From positions 372,001-436,000 of the forward strand of contig JAFEFN010000003.1 of the NCBI GenBank assembly GCA_018240525.1: 64,000 nucleotides of DNA, written 5' to 3'. The notes under the pieces are model-generated. The model did no database searches and had not been told where the DNA came from. It worked only from the letters and a program-made list of their open reading frames with translations. A program made the translations under genes and the position numbers. Shown in pieces: positions 1-7,547 of the stretch (position 1 is its first letter; the number at the start of each line of letters is the position of its first letter). This DNA is from Pseudomonadota bacterium. GTDB lineage: Bacteria > Pseudomonadota > Gammaproteobacteria > Steroidobacterales > Steroidobacteraceae.

Positions 1-62
1 AGCAGACTCATGAGTCCGTAGCACGCCAGCAGCACCGTACCCAGCAGCATCAGAGTGTTCAT
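1..62 (-). CDS. M56-type (BlaR1-like) membrane peptidase, N-terminus only
   Basis: Only the first 20 codons lie inside the window. The ATG at 62 overlaps the stop of the BlaI-type repressor gene in an ATGA junction, so the two are translationally coupled. The visible residues form a hydrophobic first membrane helix. BlaI/MecI repressors are classically followed by an M56 zinc metallopeptidase sensor that inactivates the repressor, and this position is what suggests the family. No peptidase motif is visible here, so the assignment is inference from context. Confidence 0.5.
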   Translation of the reverse strand, partial: MNTLMLLGTVLLACYGLMSL

Positions 63-469
63 TTTGGCTTCAGGCGCCGCCGCGCTTCCTGCGTCAATGA
101 CTCGAGCTGATCGAGCAACGCGGCGTCCACATCTCCCACCACGTCGACCACGGTGGAAAGAATCGCGCTGCTCTGCGGCGATTCTCCGAGTAATTCGCCG
201 AGGTGCCTGGATACCAGCCGCGAAAGCAATGCCTCGCGCGTCTGTCTGGTCTCGTAAACAAACGCACGGCCCTCGCGGTACCGCCATAGGAATTGCTTGC
301 GATGCAGGCGATCAAGCGTGGTCATGATCGTGGTGTAGGCAAGCTTGGGGACTGAGCGCTGCAAATCACGCACGGTGGCGGCCCGACCTCGTGCCCACAG
401 CAGCTCCAGCAGCCGACTCTCGAGGGGGCCCAGCCCGAGGCGATTGCGCAGGGAATTCGAAGGGTTCAT
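59..469 (-). CDS. BlaI/MecI/CopY family transcriptional repressor
   Basis: The product is a protein of about 136 residues with the winged-helix N-terminus of penicillinase repressors: a helix starting G-P-L-E-S-R-L-L-E-L-L-W, then a recognition segment A-Y-T-T-I-M-T-T-L-D-R-L and a wing rich in Arg and Tyr. The acidic C-terminal third would be the dimerisation region with the protease-sensitive linker. It is the first gene of a two-gene unit with the M56 gene. I chose the ATG at 469; a GTG at 493 in the same frame is possible. Family members control beta-lactamase or stress genes; the target is not visible. A single TACA half-site lies at 510-513 in the divergent gap, but no full palindrome was found. 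Confidence 0.85.
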   Translation of the reverse strand: MNPSNSLRNRLGLGPLESRLLELLWARGRAATVRDLQRSVPKLAYTTIMTTLDRLHRKQFLWRYREGRAFVYETRQTREALLSRLVSRHLGELLGESPQSSAILSTVVDVVGDVDAALLDQLESLTQEARRRLKPK

Positions 470-656
470 TTCAGTATTGCCAGGGACACCCACCTGATGA
501 GCGCAAGTCTACATGGGGATCCGGGTCCAGCAGAGTCTTTGCACGAGATTACCCCCTTCCAACCCCAAGACATGGAACCCTCAGTGGGCACCCTTGGCAC
601 GGACCGTGCTCTGTCAGCTAACATCGTGGCCAGCCAACTATCCTGCACGGTGCGTC

Positions 657-1598
657 ATGAGACTATTTCTGATCGGATGCCTCACGTTCCTGGCCGCCGC
701 TGCACCAGGTCCCGCGCGCACCTCTGAATCCACCGCGGCACCGAGGGCGGTGCTCGTGACAGGAGCCAGTACCGGTATCGGGCGGAAGGTCACGGAGCGA
801 CTCAGTGCCGACGGCTATTTTGTCTACGCAACCGCGCGCAAACCCGAAGACCTCAAGTCACTTGGCGCCCTGAAGAACGTGCAGGCACTTTCGCTTGACG
901 TCACTCACCCGGAGGACATAGCGGCAGTGGTCGCCGCGGTTACCAAGGCGGGGCGCGGTCTCTACGGCCTCGTCAACAACGCGGGCATCGCCACCGTGGG
1001 GCCGCTGACCGACATGAAGATGGAAGAATACGAACTGGTGATGAACGTGAATGCCGCCGGGCCGGTCAGAATGATCAAGGCGCTGGAGCCGCTGATCATC
1101 GAACAGAAGGGCCGCATCATCAATATCGGTTCCATATCCGGGGTGCTCGCCTCACCCAACCTGGTTGCCTATTCGATGAGCAAGCACGCCATCGAGGCGC
1201 TGACCGACTCCCTCGCCGCCCAGCTCGAAGGCACGGGGGTTCGGGTCAGCGTCGTCGAGCCCGGAAACTATAACTCCGAGATCGGCAAGAGCGCCTTGTC
1301 GCGGATGGGAGCGGACTCCCCGGCGGCGCGCGCTGCCAACCTCACGGCCAGTGCAGACCGTTCCAACTACAAGGAACCGGATGAAGTGGCTGCGGCGGTC
1401 GAGCAGGCGCTCTCCGAGGCCGACCCCAAGCGTCGCTACATGGTCGTTCCCAATCAGCAGGAAGCCGAGCGTACGATCCGCAAGCAGATAGAGCAGCTCG
1501 TGCAGCTGAACGAAGGTCAGCCATACACCTACGATCGCACGGCACTCCTCAAGATGGTTGACGAAGCGGTCTCCAAGGCACGGCCCCAGACGCACTGA
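657..1598 (+). CDS. Short-chain dehydrogenase/reductase with N-terminal signal-like segment
   Basis: The product has about 313 residues. A Rossmann nucleotide-binding motif T-G-A-S-T-G-I-G lies near residue 34, followed by N-N-A-G and the catalytic S...Y-x-x-x-K (S-I-S-G-V and Y-S-M-S-K), so this is a classical SDR using NAD(P)H. The C-terminal part resembles SDRs acting on retinol-like or steroid-like substrates, but the substrate is not shown. Unusually, the SDR fold is preceded by a hydrophobic stretch and an Ala/Pro-rich segment that looks like a Sec signal peptide or membrane anchor. The ATG at 657 was chosen because it puts this segment at the N-terminus; an in-frame codon at 513 would add 48 atypical residues. 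The gene converges with the LysR gene. Confidence 0.85.
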   Translation: MRLFLIGCLTFLAAAAPGPARTSESTAAPRAVLVTGASTGIGRKVTERLSADGYFVYATARKPEDLKSLGALKNVQALSLDVTHPEDIAAVVAAVTKAGRGLYGLVNNAGIATVGPLTDMKMEEYELVMNVNAAGPVRMIKALEPLIIEQKGRIINIGSISGVLASPNLVAYSMSKHAIEALTDSLAAQLEGTGVRVSVVEPGNYNSEIGKSALSRMGADSPAARAANLTASADRSNYKEPDEVAAAVEQALSEADPKRRYMVVPNQQEAERTIRKQIEQLVQLNEGQPYTYDRTALLKMVDEAVSKARPQTH

Positions 1599-1647
1599 CC
1601 TCGCGCAGGGTCTCAGTCCAGGCCAGAGAGATCCTCCGCAGCGCTAG

Positions 1648-2571
1648 CTAGCCCGCCAGCAACCCGTCGACGCGGGCCCGGTACTGCTGTAACAGCTCGC
1701 TGGCAAAGTCGGCAAACGCGCGTGTGCGGGGCGAATTGTGTACCGGCGCCCGACATACCACGGAGATCGAAGCCCCAGGAGCCGACCAGTCCTGCAGGAC
1801 CGCGGTGAGCTTCCCGGCCACCAATGCCTCGGCTACCACGAGGTCCATTGCCTGCATGATGCCTGCGCCCCGGATACTGGCGCTGACCTGCGCATCCACG
1901 GAGTTGAAGGCAACGCTGAAGGGCGGAGACAGGCGTCGCCGCACGGACCCGCGCTGGAATACCCACTTCTGTGCGCGCCGATTGCTGGCGCTGAGGTGAG
2001 CGATCAGCCGGTGTCGACGCAGCTCCTCGGGTTCCTGCGGGATGCCGTGCGCGCGCAGGTACTCGGGAGATGCACAGGTGACGAGGCGGGAAGTGACCAC
2101 GCGCCGCGCCACCAGGTGGGGCTCACGGACGGCCCCGACGCGCACCGCAAGGTCAACCTCCTCGGCTATCAGATCGATGCGCCTGTCGTTGAACTGCACC
2201 TCGAGCTGCAAGTCCGGGTAACGCGCCTGGAAGCGCGGCAACGCCGGCGTGAGCAAGGCTCGCCCGAACACCACCGGCACGTCCACGCGCAAGCGCCCGT
2301 GCACGCTCAGGCGGGAGCGCCGGAGCGTCTCGTCAGCATCCTCGAGCTGCGCGAGGATCTGGCGACAGCGTGCCAGGTACTCGGCCCCATCGGCAGTCAT
2401 CCCCACGCGACGCGTGGTTCGATGCAGGAGCTGGCATCGCAGGTGCCTTTCCAGCTCGCTCACCTGCGTGCTCACCTGCGCGCGCGATACCCCCAGTGCA
2501 TCGGCCGCGCGGGTGAAAGAACTCAGGTCCGCGACCCGCACGAACGTGCGTATACAGGCGAGCTGGTCCAT
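1648..2571 (-). CDS. LysR family transcriptional regulator
   Basis: The product has 307 residues. The N-terminal 60 residues are a typical LTTR winged helix (F-T-R-A-A-D-A-L-G-V-S-R-A-Q-V-S, then L-E-R-H-L and L-L-H-R-T-T-R-R), followed by the two-lobed effector-binding domain. The sequence is closest in style to the CrgA/AaeR-like LTTR branch, whose members often control divergent oxidoreductase or efflux genes. The upstream region holds two inverted repeats annotated separately. The only divergent reading frame is a small uncertain one at 2695, so the natural target may be lost or may be the regulator itself. Confidence 0.92.
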   Translation of the reverse strand: MDQLACIRTFVRVADLSSFTRAADALGVSRAQVSTQVSELERHLRCQLLHRTTRRVGMTADGAEYLARCRQILAQLEDADETLRRSRLSVHGRLRVDVPVVFGRALLTPALPRFQARYPDLQLEVQFNDRRIDLIAEEVDLAVRVGAVREPHLVARRVVTSRLVTCASPEYLRAHGIPQEPEELRRHRLIAHLSASNRRAQKWVFQRGSVRRRLSPPFSVAFNSVDAQVSASIRGAGIMQAMDLVVAEALVAGKLTAVLQDWSAPGASISVVCRAPVHNSPRTRAFADFASELLQQYRARVDGLLAG

Positions 2572-2588
2572 GGACGCGATTGTACACG

Positions 2589-2605
2589 ATTCATGAACTA
2601 TGAAT
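2589..2605. promoter_or_regulatory. Candidate LysR operator, ATTCAT-N5-ATGAAT
   Basis: A perfect 6-bp inverted repeat with a 5-bp spacer lies 17 bp upstream of the LysR start codon. It contains the T-N11-A pattern that defines LTTR boxes. The position suits autoregulation and divergent control; binding is inferred. Confidence 0.5.
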
Positions 2606-2609
2606 TCGC

Positions 2610-2634
2610 GACTAGCCAGTTTTTCAGACTAGTC
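2610..2634. promoter_or_regulatory. Second inverted repeat GACTAG-N13-CTAGTC
   Basis: A perfect 6-bp inverted repeat with a 13-bp spacer sits 4 bp beyond the first palindrome, in the LysR divergent region. It could be an activation-site partner of the operator, a site for another regulator, or chance. Confidence 0.35.
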
Positions 2635-2694
2635 TGCCGCGCGACAATCGCTCCCGGTGAGCTTGATGCACGGTCCGAACCGCGAGGAGGCCGA

Positions 2695-2946
2695 ATGTTC
2701 ATTTGCAGCCGTCCGCTCGCAGCAGTGATAGCTGCGGTCGCCCTCGAGGGGGCCATCATCGGAGCCAACTGGCTGAGCGACCGCGCCTCGAGTGCCGCTG
2801 CGGCGGGCGAATTTCTACCGGCTGCCCTTGCAGACCCCGCCCGACCGTATCCGCAGGGTCGCCGCGACATCGGTACCTTCAGCAAAGCAGCCCCGCAGAC
2901 CCTCACTGACCGAACTCAGGGGCGTGCACATCGCACTGCCGGGTGA
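2695..2946 (+). CDS. Hypothetical small protein with hydrophobic N-terminus
   Basis: An 83-residue reading frame starts at an ATG with a GAGGAGG-like ribosome binding site a few bases upstream. The first 30 residues are hydrophobic, ending in a small-residue run that looks like a signal peptide. The remainder is Pro/Arg-rich with no recognised domain. It lies divergent from the LysR gene, where that regulator's target would be expected. The C-terminal half looks out of character for a folded protein, so it could be the 5' part of a frameshifted gene. Coding status is uncertain. Confidence 0.35.
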   Translation: MFICSRPLAAVIAAVALEGAIIGANWLSDRASSAAAAGEFLPAALADPARPYPQGRRDIGTFSKAAPQTLTDRTQGRAHRTAG

Positions 2947-3140
2947 CTGTCTGAAACGGGATCGAGAGCACCTCATCAAAGCGGCGCTTGGGCGTGATGA
3001 CGCCGAACTCTCTGGGATCAGGGCGCGCGGGCCATAGCAGCAGAACCGTACGCGCCGGCGTACCACCGGTTAAGAACGACCGCGCCGCGGCTGCGATCAG
3101 GGCCCAGGGCGCGTCAGAAGCTGCGGGTGCCAGCCCCGAG
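2903..3140 (-). pseudogene. Open frame without start codon, possible gene remnant
   Basis: Between two in-frame stops on the minus strand there is an open stretch of 78 codons whose translation looks protein-like: T-V-L-L-L-W-P-A-R, then F-G-V-I-T-P-K-R-R-F-D-E-V-L-S-I-P-F. It has no ATG and no well placed GTG or TTG. It overlaps the small plus-strand frame ending at 2946, so at most one of them is real. No family was recognised. Together with the gap up to the EamA gene this looks like a decaying stretch. Confidence 0.2.
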
Positions 3141-3214
3141 AATCACTGCTCGCCGTGTTCTTTGCCTGTGCACCGACGTCCCGCAAGCTGCGACCCAACG
3201 GCGCAATTGCCGTA

Positions 3215-4105
3215 CTAGAGGGAGCAGAGCGCGATGCCGAGGATGATCGCCCCGATGCATCCGTACTGCAGGGGCGAAATTCGCTCCTTCAGCACCAGCC
3301 TCGCATAGATGAGCGTGACGACGGGGTAGGAGCCAATCAGGGGCGTGACGATCGAAATCGGACCGTGGCGTGCCGCGACGATAAGGCCGAGGCTGCCGCC
3401 GGCCATCATGCCCATCGGTACGAAGGAATGCAGCCAGGCCCGCAGGGAGTGCTCGCCTCGGCGTCCGCGGAGCAACCCGAAGATACCCAGCGTGAGTGCG
3501 CCGCCGATCGAGCTGCATACCGCAAGCTTCGCCTCGTTCGCACCGGGCAAAGAATAGGAATACTTGATGATCGTGTTGGAGGTGCCCCAGCAAAGCAGCG
3601 CGAGCAACGACAGCGGTATCCAGCGGCGGCCCGTGCTCTGGCTCCCACCCTCCGATGGCGAGTACGAGAGGCCTAGGCAGCCGCCGATGACCAGGCTTAC
3701 CGCCAGATACTGCAGGGGAGTGAGCTGCTCGCTCAGGAAAACACGCGCGAAGACGATCGTCAGTGCCGGATACGCCGCCGACACGGTTCCCACGATTGCA
3801 ATCGGGCCGAGCACGATCGACTGGAAATAGAAAATCCAGGCCGCGCCGTCGAACAGATACGCCAGCACGCCGAACGCCACGAATCCCAGGCCACCCGCCA
3901 CCAGGAGCGGCGGGTGGCCGTTGGTGAAGTAGAAGCCGAGATTGACGATGGACGTGGCGAGCACGTAATAGAGACAGAAGCGACCGGGCGGGATGTCCCC
4001 GATCCACTTCTTTACGAAGCCCTGTCCCAGGCCGTAGAGCAAAAGGGCGATCAGGGCCGGCGTCAGCCAGACGTACAGCGGAACGACTTCGCTTCCCGGA
4101 CTCAT
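3215..4105 (-). CDS. EamA/DMT-type transporter
   Basis: The 296-residue product is almost entirely hydrophobic, with about ten predicted helices in two halves, as in the drug/metabolite transporter superfamily. The end of each half carries the EamA-like pattern of a Pro-containing helix followed by E-Q-L-T-P-L-Q-Y or E-R-I-S-P-L-Q-Y, showing the internal duplication. The substrate cannot be told; the family exports amino acids, nucleosides and small metabolites across the inner membrane. It lies downstream of the TonB receptor on the same strand, about 70 bp away, so co-transcription is possible. A 10-codon frame at 4134-4102 overlaps its start in an ATGA junction. Confidence 0.85.
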   Translation of the reverse strand: MSPGSEVVPLYVWLTPALIALLLYGLGQGFVKKWIGDIPPGRFCLYYVLATSIVNLGFYFTNGHPPLLVAGGLGFVAFGVLAYLFDGAAWIFYFQSIVLGPIAIVGTVSAAYPALTIVFARVFLSEQLTPLQYLAVSLVIGGCLGLSYSPSEGGSQSTGRRWIPLSLLALLCWGTSNTIIKYSYSLPGANEAKLAVCSSIGGALTLGIFGLLRGRRGEHSLRAWLHSFVPMGMMAGGSLGLIVAARHGPISIVTPLIGSYPVVTLIYARLVLKERISPLQYGCIGAIILGIALCSL

Positions 4106-4174
4106 GACGCGGCGACGCTCAGGATTTCACGCATGGAGGGCGCGCGCTCGGCGTGTGCTGCCCGACGCGCGCCT

Positions 4175-6577
4175 TCAGAACCGATAGGTGACATCTGCCC
4201 CATACGTGCGCGGCTCGCCGACCAGTGCGTAGTCAAAGCCCAGTGCGCCGGTATCGGGGTCCTTCTGATTCAGGGCGTAAGCCAGATACTGGCGGTTGGT
4301 GAGGTTCTTGATCCACGCGCCGACGACGAACCCACGCTTGCCGGTGCTTTCGAACGCCAGGCGCGCGTTGGCGACCCCATATGCGCCCTGTGCGTCGCGT
4401 TCGGTGTTGAAGGCATCGAAGTACTGCTTGCCGTAAAAGTGCGCGTCGCCCATCAGGCGCAGGTCGCCGGCGGCAAAGTGCACGAACCGCCAGTTGAGGT
4501 CCACCCCGAGATTGTAGTCGGGGGCCTGGATCAGCTTGTTGCCGGTGCAGCAGTCACGCGTCGCCTGATGGAGCGTCAGCTCGACATACTTGCTGTGCAT
4601 GAGACCGAGAGTCGAGCCGATCTCGAGATCGGGCGTCACCTTGCCACGCAGCTCGAACTCGGCCCCGTCCACCCGAGACTTCGGAGCATTCACGGTGCGG
4701 AAACCGGTGCCCAGTCCGCCCGGCAGGACGAAGGCATCCAGGAACTGCTGGTTCCGGTAGTCATAGTGGAAGAGTGCCGCGTTGAAGATACCGCGCCGCT
4801 CGGCAAACTCGGTCTTCAGGCCCAGCTCGTACGAGTACAGCTTCTCCGGATCGGCGAAGGTGAGCTCCGCCTGGTCGTTGAACGCCTGGCCGTTGAAGGC
4901 GGCGCCCCGATAGCCCTCGCTGAAGCTCAGGTACGTGAGAACGGTGTCAGTCGGCTTCCAGTCCGCACCGATCTTGCCGCTCACGTTGCTGGTGTCCTTC
5001 GTGATGTCCGGGTGCAGCCCGAGTCCCTGCGGCGAGAGGCCCTGCTGGAAGTACGTGCGTGGCGCGGTCTCGCCCGGAGGCAGGTCACCGATGGTCTGTG
5101 TCCACCATGTCGCGGCATCGATGTTCGGACTCGTCCCGACCGAGCCGGGGCTTCCCAGGCCACCCTCGAGTGCATAGAAATTGCTGATGGTTATCTTGTC
5201 CTTCGTATAGCGCACGCCGCCGCGCAGCGTCACCGTCGGTGTCACGCTGTAGGTGATGTTGGCGAACACGGCCTGACTATCCTTGAGCTGGTCGAAATTG
5301 TTGTATTCATCGAACCCGTAGAGCGGTAGCCCCGGAACGATGTCGGGAGTGGTGGGCGGAACCTCGGGAGCCCAGTACCCCAGGTCATAGCCATCGTAGA
5401 AATGGAACTGGACGGTCGCGTGGGTGCTCTCACGCCCGTAGTAAAGGCCGCCCAGCCACCCCAGCGCCCCGGTGTCGTGCGATGCGATGCGGATCTCCTG
5501 CGAGAACGCATTGACGCTGGAGAAGTAGGTATTCGGGTCGTCCAGGCGCGCCGTGATTGGCAATCCGCCGTCATCGCTCTTCTCGTACCACCGGCCATAG
5601 TCAAAGCCGGTGACCGAGGTGAGCGTTGCGTGCGGCAACATCTGCCAGTCGATCTTCAGCGCCGCACTGTCGTTGCGGATGTCCTTGTGGACCGCATACT
5701 TGGCGCCGTTGTCGAACCAGCCGATGTCGCCACTGAAGCCGGTGACGTTGGGATCGTTGGCCAAGGCGTGCGCGCCGTAGGGCGTCCCGCCCGATCGGGT
5801 AACCGCCAATTTGAGTGAGACCGAGAACGCGTCCGTGGCCTTCGCCAGCAGCGTAAGTCGTGCAGCGAGCGCATCGACGCCGTTGAGTGGCTCGACGGCG
5901 GGCATCCCGGGAATGTAGCTGGGAGCCACGCTGCGTACCCAGCCATCGCGCTTCTCGTAGTACACGGCCGCGCGCCACCCCAGTGCGTCGTCGACGATCG
6001 GGCCGCCGACCGCCGCGCGCGTCGCGAAGTCACTGTAGTTGCCACCCCCGACGGTGACATATCCGTCATAGTCGGTGAGGCTCGGATTGCGTGAGTAGAA
6101 GTTGACCGCACCCCCGGTGGCATTCTTGCCGTACAGGGTTCCCTGCGGCCCGCGCAGTACCTCGACACGGTCCAGGTCGAAGGTCTGCAGCGCCTGCACC
6201 GCGCCGACCGGCTTGTAGACCTCATCGACGTACATCGCGATGGGGCTGCTCTGATTCTGGCTGAAGTCCTGCGTGGTGACGCCGCGCAGGGTGAAGGTGG
6301 GCTGCGCCTCCGGCCCGTAAGGCAGGTTCAACAGCATGTTGGGGACGCTGGTGACAATGTCCGCTGCCTGGCGGACGCCGCGCGCCTCCAGTTCCTCCGC
6401 GGAGATCGCCGTCACGGCGATCGGCACGTCCTGCAGCCTTTCGGACCGGCGTTCGGCCGTGACCACGACTTCGGTGAGCCCAGTGGAGTCGTCTGCCAGC
6501 ACCTGCACAGGCAGACCCCCGAGCACGCATGCCAGCAACCACGACGCGTGCCGAGCCGTTGAGCATCCGGTAGTCAT
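4175..6577 (-). CDS. TonB-dependent outer membrane receptor
   Basis: The 800-residue product has an N-terminal signal peptide, a TonB box-like T-E-V-V-V-T-A-E-R just after cleavage, a plug domain containing D-R-V-E-V-L-R-G-P-Q-G-T-L-Y-G followed by N-A-T-G-G-A-V-N, and a long beta-barrel ending in the expected aromatic Y-R-F. It imports a ligand across the outer membrane using proton motive force through TonB. The sequence is of the general environmental type and does not identify a siderophore or vitamin. A GGGGAG ribosome binding site precedes the ATG. The divergent IclR regulator and downstream EamA gene suggest a small uptake locus for an organic compound. Confidence 0.93.
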   Translation of the reverse strand: MTTGCSTARHASWLLACVLGGLPVQVLADDSTGLTEVVVTAERRSERLQDVPIAVTAISAEELEARGVRQAADIVTSVPNMLLNLPYGPEAQPTFTLRGVTTQDFSQNQSSPIAMYVDEVYKPVGAVQALQTFDLDRVEVLRGPQGTLYGKNATGGAVNFYSRNPSLTDYDGYVTVGGGNYSDFATRAAVGGPIVDDALGWRAAVYYEKRDGWVRSVAPSYIPGMPAVEPLNGVDALAARLTLLAKATDAFSVSLKLAVTRSGGTPYGAHALANDPNVTGFSGDIGWFDNGAKYAVHKDIRNDSAALKIDWQMLPHATLTSVTGFDYGRWYEKSDDGGLPITARLDDPNTYFSSVNAFSQEIRIASHDTGALGWLGGLYYGRESTHATVQFHFYDGYDLGYWAPEVPPTTPDIVPGLPLYGFDEYNNFDQLKDSQAVFANITYSVTPTVTLRGGVRYTKDKITISNFYALEGGLGSPGSVGTSPNIDAATWWTQTIGDLPPGETAPRTYFQQGLSPQGLGLHPDITKDTSNVSGKIGADWKPTDTVLTYLSFSEGYRGAAFNGQAFNDQAELTFADPEKLYSYELGLKTEFAERRGIFNAALFHYDYRNQQFLDAFVLPGGLGTGFRTVNAPKSRVDGAEFELRGKVTPDLEIGSTLGLMHSKYVELTLHQATRDCCTGNKLIQAPDYNLGVDLNWRFVHFAAGDLRLMGDAHFYGKQYFDAFNTERDAQGAYGVANARLAFESTGKRGFVVGAWIKNLTNRQYLAYALNQKDPDTGALGFDYALVGEPRTYGADVTYRF

Positions 6578-6596
6578 GCGATTCTCCCCATCTTAT

Positions 6597-6624
6597 GAGT
6601 CTTGTGTATCGCACAGCGAGTCTT
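6597..6624. promoter_or_regulatory. Tandem GAGTCTT repeats between receptor and IclR genes
   Basis: The heptamer GAGTCTT occurs at 6597-6603 and 6618-6624, exactly 21 bp (two helical turns) apart, within the 64-bp divergent gap. Similarity continues weakly downstream of each copy. The spacing suits cooperative binding by a dimeric regulator such as the IclR protein; this is inference. Confidence 0.35.
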
Positions 6625-6641
6625 ACATACTGCATACCGAA

Positions 6642-7502
6642 ATGAAAGCTCAATCCAGCGATCCCAGTGGTCGGGGCCAGCGAGCTGGTTCGGCAGACCG
6701 TAGGCCGCACCCAGGCGCCGCGGGGCTGCCGCTCAACCAGTCGGTCGAGAAGGCACTCGCGGTGCTGCGTGCTTTCGGCGGCGAGCACCGCGCCCTCACC
6801 TTGCAGGAGATGGCGAATTCCGCGGGAATTACCAAGAGCTCGGCGCAGCGCATCAGCCACACGCTGCAGACGTTGGGGTACGTACGGCGGGACGGTCGCG
6901 CCAAGGGCTGGGTGTTGTGTCCGCGCGTACTGACGCTGGCCTATGCCTACCTGTCCGGTAACGCCCTCATCGAGGGAGCGACCGGTCACCTGCAGGCACT
7001 CAACACCGCCACGGGCGAATCGGTCAGCCTGTCCGAGCCGGACGGAACGCAGATGGTCTACGTAGCACGCTTCCCCAGCCACAAGGCCTTCCAGATCCAC
7101 ATGCCGCTTGGCCGCGTACTGCCCATGTTCTGCACGGCGGCGGGTCGCGCCTACCTGTCGCGCCTGCCGGACGATGAAGTGGACGAGATACTCGACCGCT
7201 CGTCGCTGCGGCCCCTGACCGCCACCACCGTCACGGACCGATCTCGCGTCCTGGCGCTCATCGCGGAGGCGCGCGAAACCGGTTACTCGCGCGCCAACCA
7301 GGAGTGCTACCGCGGCGACCTCACCATTGGAGCGGCGGTGATGGGGCCGCATGGACGACCCGTGGCCGCGGTCAACATCTCAGGGCCCACCAGCCGCTGG
7401 ACCCTTGAGGACCTTGCCCAGCGCTGGTCGCCGCTGCTCATGGAGACCGCACGCGCAGCCTCCAGCGGCATGGCGGATCGAATCGCTCTTCCGGGCGGAT
7501 GA
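6642..7502 (+). CDS. IclR family transcriptional regulator
   Basis: The product has about 286 residues. After a polar N-terminal tail comes the IclR winged helix (Q-S-V-E-K-A-L-A-V-L-R-A-F, then T-K-S-S-A-Q-R-I-S-H-T-L) and the effector-binding domain with S-R-L-P-D-D-E-V, G-Y-S-R-A-N-Q-E and A-A-V-N-I-S-G-P. The ATG at 6642 is the first codon that leaves a normal IclR N-terminus; the frame stays open upstream into the receptor gene. IclR proteins commonly control catabolism of aromatic or organic acids, and divergence from the TonB receptor makes that receptor the likely target. Confidence 0.92.
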   Translation: MKAQSSDPSGRGQRAGSADRRPHPGAAGLPLNQSVEKALAVLRAFGGEHRALTLQEMANSAGITKSSAQRISHTLQTLGYVRRDGRAKGWVLCPRVLTLAYAYLSGNALIEGATGHLQALNTATGESVSLSEPDGTQMVYVARFPSHKAFQIHMPLGRVLPMFCTAAGRAYLSRLPDDEVDEILDRSSLRPLTATTVTDRSRVLALIAEARETGYSRANQECYRGDLTIGAAVMGPHGRPVAAVNISGPTSRWTLEDLAQRWSPLLMETARAASSGMADRIALPGG

Positions 7503-7508
7503 CGGCAA

Positions 7509-7532
7509 AAGGGCAGCGCCCTTATCAAGGGC
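7509..7532. terminator. Hairpin between convergent IclR and TIR-TPR genes, two alternative stems
   Basis: The sequence reads AAGGGC, AGC, GCCCTT, ATC, AAGGGC. The central GCCCTT can pair with either flanking AAGGGC, giving two mutually exclusive 6-bp stems with 3-nt loops. On the minus strand the outer stem is followed by a short T run, fitting termination of the TIR-TPR transcript. Confidence 0.5.
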
Positions 7533-7547
7533 AGGATCGAGTACCGC

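Noticed and set aside
510..513. TACA half-site as a BlaI operator
   Set aside because: No matching TGTA arm at proper spacing was found, so no operator was annotated.
4102..4134. 10-codon leader-like frame overlapping the EamA start
   Set aside because: The ATGA overlap is suggestive, but ten codons with no ribosome binding site or regulatory codon run are below what can be supported.
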